From assembly GCA_050291725.1 (NCBI GenBank), contig JBNKKH010000017.1, forward strand, positions 62,001 to 126,000: 64,000 nt of DNA, given 5' to 3'. A model generated the notes under the pieces. The model did not search any database, had not been told where the DNA came from, and saw nothing but the letters and a program-made list of their open reading frames with translations. Position numbers and translations under genes: made by a program. Positions 63,058 through 64,000 of the stretch are shown here, in pieces; the stretch's first letter is position 1; each line of letters begins with the position of its first letter. The DNA comes from JAAGZL01 sp050291725. GTDB taxonomy: Bacteria > Pseudomonadota > Gammaproteobacteria > Chromatiales > Chromatiaceae.

Positions 63058-64000
63058 ATGCGCTATTGCTACGCCTCAATCCTGATGCTGCTTTTGGTTG
63101 CAAGTTGCAGCTTTCCCCCTCCCCTGCTTGAACAGATAAAGCAGAAAGGAGAGCTGATTGTTCTCACCAGAAATAGCGCCACAACATACTATGAAGGTAA
63201 AGATGGACTGACGGGCTTTGAGTATGACTTGGTTAAGATGTTTGCTGATGAGCTTGGGGTAAAAGTTAAGTTTATAGTCCCGAACCGGTTCAACGACACT
63301 CTTCCTATGTTAATAAATGGTGAAGCTCATCTCGCAGCCGCAGGGCTAACCATAACACCCAACCGCAAAACCATGGTTAGGTTTTGCACCCCATATCAAA
63401 GCATAACCCAGCAACTTGTTTACAAGATGGGCAACAAAAAGCCACGGAATCTAGAAGATACTATTGGCAGCCTGTTTGAAGTGGTTGCAGGCAGCAGCCA
63501 TGAAGAAGAGCTACTACGGCGCAAGCAACAAAACCCTGATCTTGACTGGATTGCCAATCACGAGCTTGGCAGCGAAGAGTTGATAAATCTGGTTTGGGAA
63601 GGAGTAATTGACTACACCATTGCTGACTCAAATGAAGTTTCGGTTAACAAACGTTTCTATCCTGAACTTAAAGTCGCCTTTAACCTTACAAAACCGGAAG
63701 AGCTGGCCTGGGCTTTCCCGCACGCCGAGGACTCCAGCCTATATGATGCAGCCATAGATTTTTTCCAGCGCCTAAAAAGTGCCGGGAAACTAGATCATTT
63801 AATGGAGCGCTATTACGGTAAAACGGTAAATATAGGATTTGTTGGCACCAACACGTTCAAATTTCATGCTGAACTACGCCTGCCAAAATATGTTAATTAC
63901 TTTAAGCAAGCTGCAAAAGATAATAATTTCGATTGGAAACTGCTGGCGGCTTTGGCCTATCAAGAGTCACACTGGGACCCTACAGCTACATCGCCAACCG
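63058..64000 (+). CDS. mltF: Membrane-bound lytic murein transglycosylase F, cut by window edge
   Basis: Partial gene; 314 codons are inside the window. The N-terminus has a lipoprotein-like signal (LLLVASCS). A periplasmic solute-binding-like domain (about 30-265) then follows, and the catalytic lytic transglycosylase domain starts at about residue 295, with LLAALAYQESHWDP carrying the catalytic Glu. That domain order is specific to MltF. Start ATG 63058 has only a weak ribosome site. The C-terminus lies beyond 64000. Confidence 0.92.
   Translation, partial: MRYCYASILMLLLVASCSFPPPLLEQIKQKGELIVLTRNSATTYYEGKDGLTGFEYDLVKMFADELGVKVKFIVPNRFNDTLPMLINGEAHLAAAGLTITPNRKTMVRFCTPYQSITQQLVYKMGNKKPRNLEDTIGSLFEVVAGSSHEEELLRRKQQNPDLDWIANHELGSEELINLVWEGVIDYTIADSNEVSVNKRFYPELKVAFNLTKPEELAWAFPHAEDSSLYDAAIDFFQRLKSAGKLDHLMERYYGKTVNIGFVGTNTFKFHAELRLPKYVNYFKQAAKDNNFDWKLLAALAYQESHWDPTATSPT

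Overview
The window looks like chromosome of a gammaproteobacterium. The evidence is the prfB-lysS pair with the RF2 recoding signal, ygfZ, truC, arfB, dsbB, YchJ, the DUF853/YjgR ATPase, and the beginning of mltF at the right edge. Base composition is moderately AT-rich throughout, with no rRNA operon, prophage, insertion sequence or CRISPR array. Bacteriohemerythrin, TusA, di-haem peroxidase, NosL-like proteins and FNR-type boxes suggest a life at changing or low oxygen, perhaps a sulfur-oxidising lineage. That lineage placement is inference.

Layout. 1-8.1 kb: di-haem cytochrome c peroxidase with two FNR-like boxes, gabD-type dehydrogenase, FAH-family protein, a Ser/Thr kinase fused to a cyclic-nucleotide-binding domain, arfB, glgC, a small conserved protein and bacteriohemerythrin. 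8.2-15.8 kb: YjgR ATPase, MscS channel, TusA, GFA protein, DsbB, a lytic transglycosylase, YchJ and GTP-type PEP carboxykinase. 16.0-20.5 kb: a tight six-gene minus-strand cluster (small membrane-anchored protein, FtsX-like permease, ABC ATPase, polytopic Cys/His membrane protein, two NosL-like proteins). A perfect FNR box with class-II spacing to a -10 element precedes it. 20.5-25.6 kb: small accessory genes (P-loop protein, a secreted tandem-repeat protein, two hypotheticals), truC and an exported MsrA-MsrB fusion. 25.7-32.5 kb: TRAP transporter behind a fused 5-oxoprolinase-type HyuA-HyuB enzyme. 32.6-45.9 kb: SprA-like protein, YcgR, L,D-transpeptidase, pyruvate phosphate dikinase, two Hsp20 genes with a sigma-32-like promoter, a cold-shock protein, GIY-YIG protein, acylphosphatase, an HD-GYP protein, prfB-lysS and thrH.

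46.2-55.7 kb is the most interesting part: a diffusible-signal-factor (DSF) locus. It has rpfG (HD-GYP response regulator), rpfC (hybrid kinase with the RpfC-type membrane sensor) and rpfF (crotonase-fold DSF synthase). Between them lie a second RpfC-type sensor protein that lacks the kinase core and the Hpt phospho-histidine, a cobalamin-type radical SAM protein, a ketoacyl-ACP synthase and a dedicated acyl carrier protein. The layout suggests that precursor supply or tailoring is encoded beside the synthase and receptor. YcgR, a second HD-GYP protein and an HDOD protein elsewhere in the window fit c-di-GMP output from such a circuit.

56-64 kb: small membrane protein, RNase II-family exonuclease divergent from ygfZ, HDOD protein, 4-oxalocrotonate tautomerase homologue, tRNA-Ser(CGA) beside a GC-rich hairpin-rich island, a patatin-like lipoprotein, and mltF cut by the window edge. 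GTP-type PEPCK, PPDK and GlgC together point to gluconeogenesis toward glycogen.
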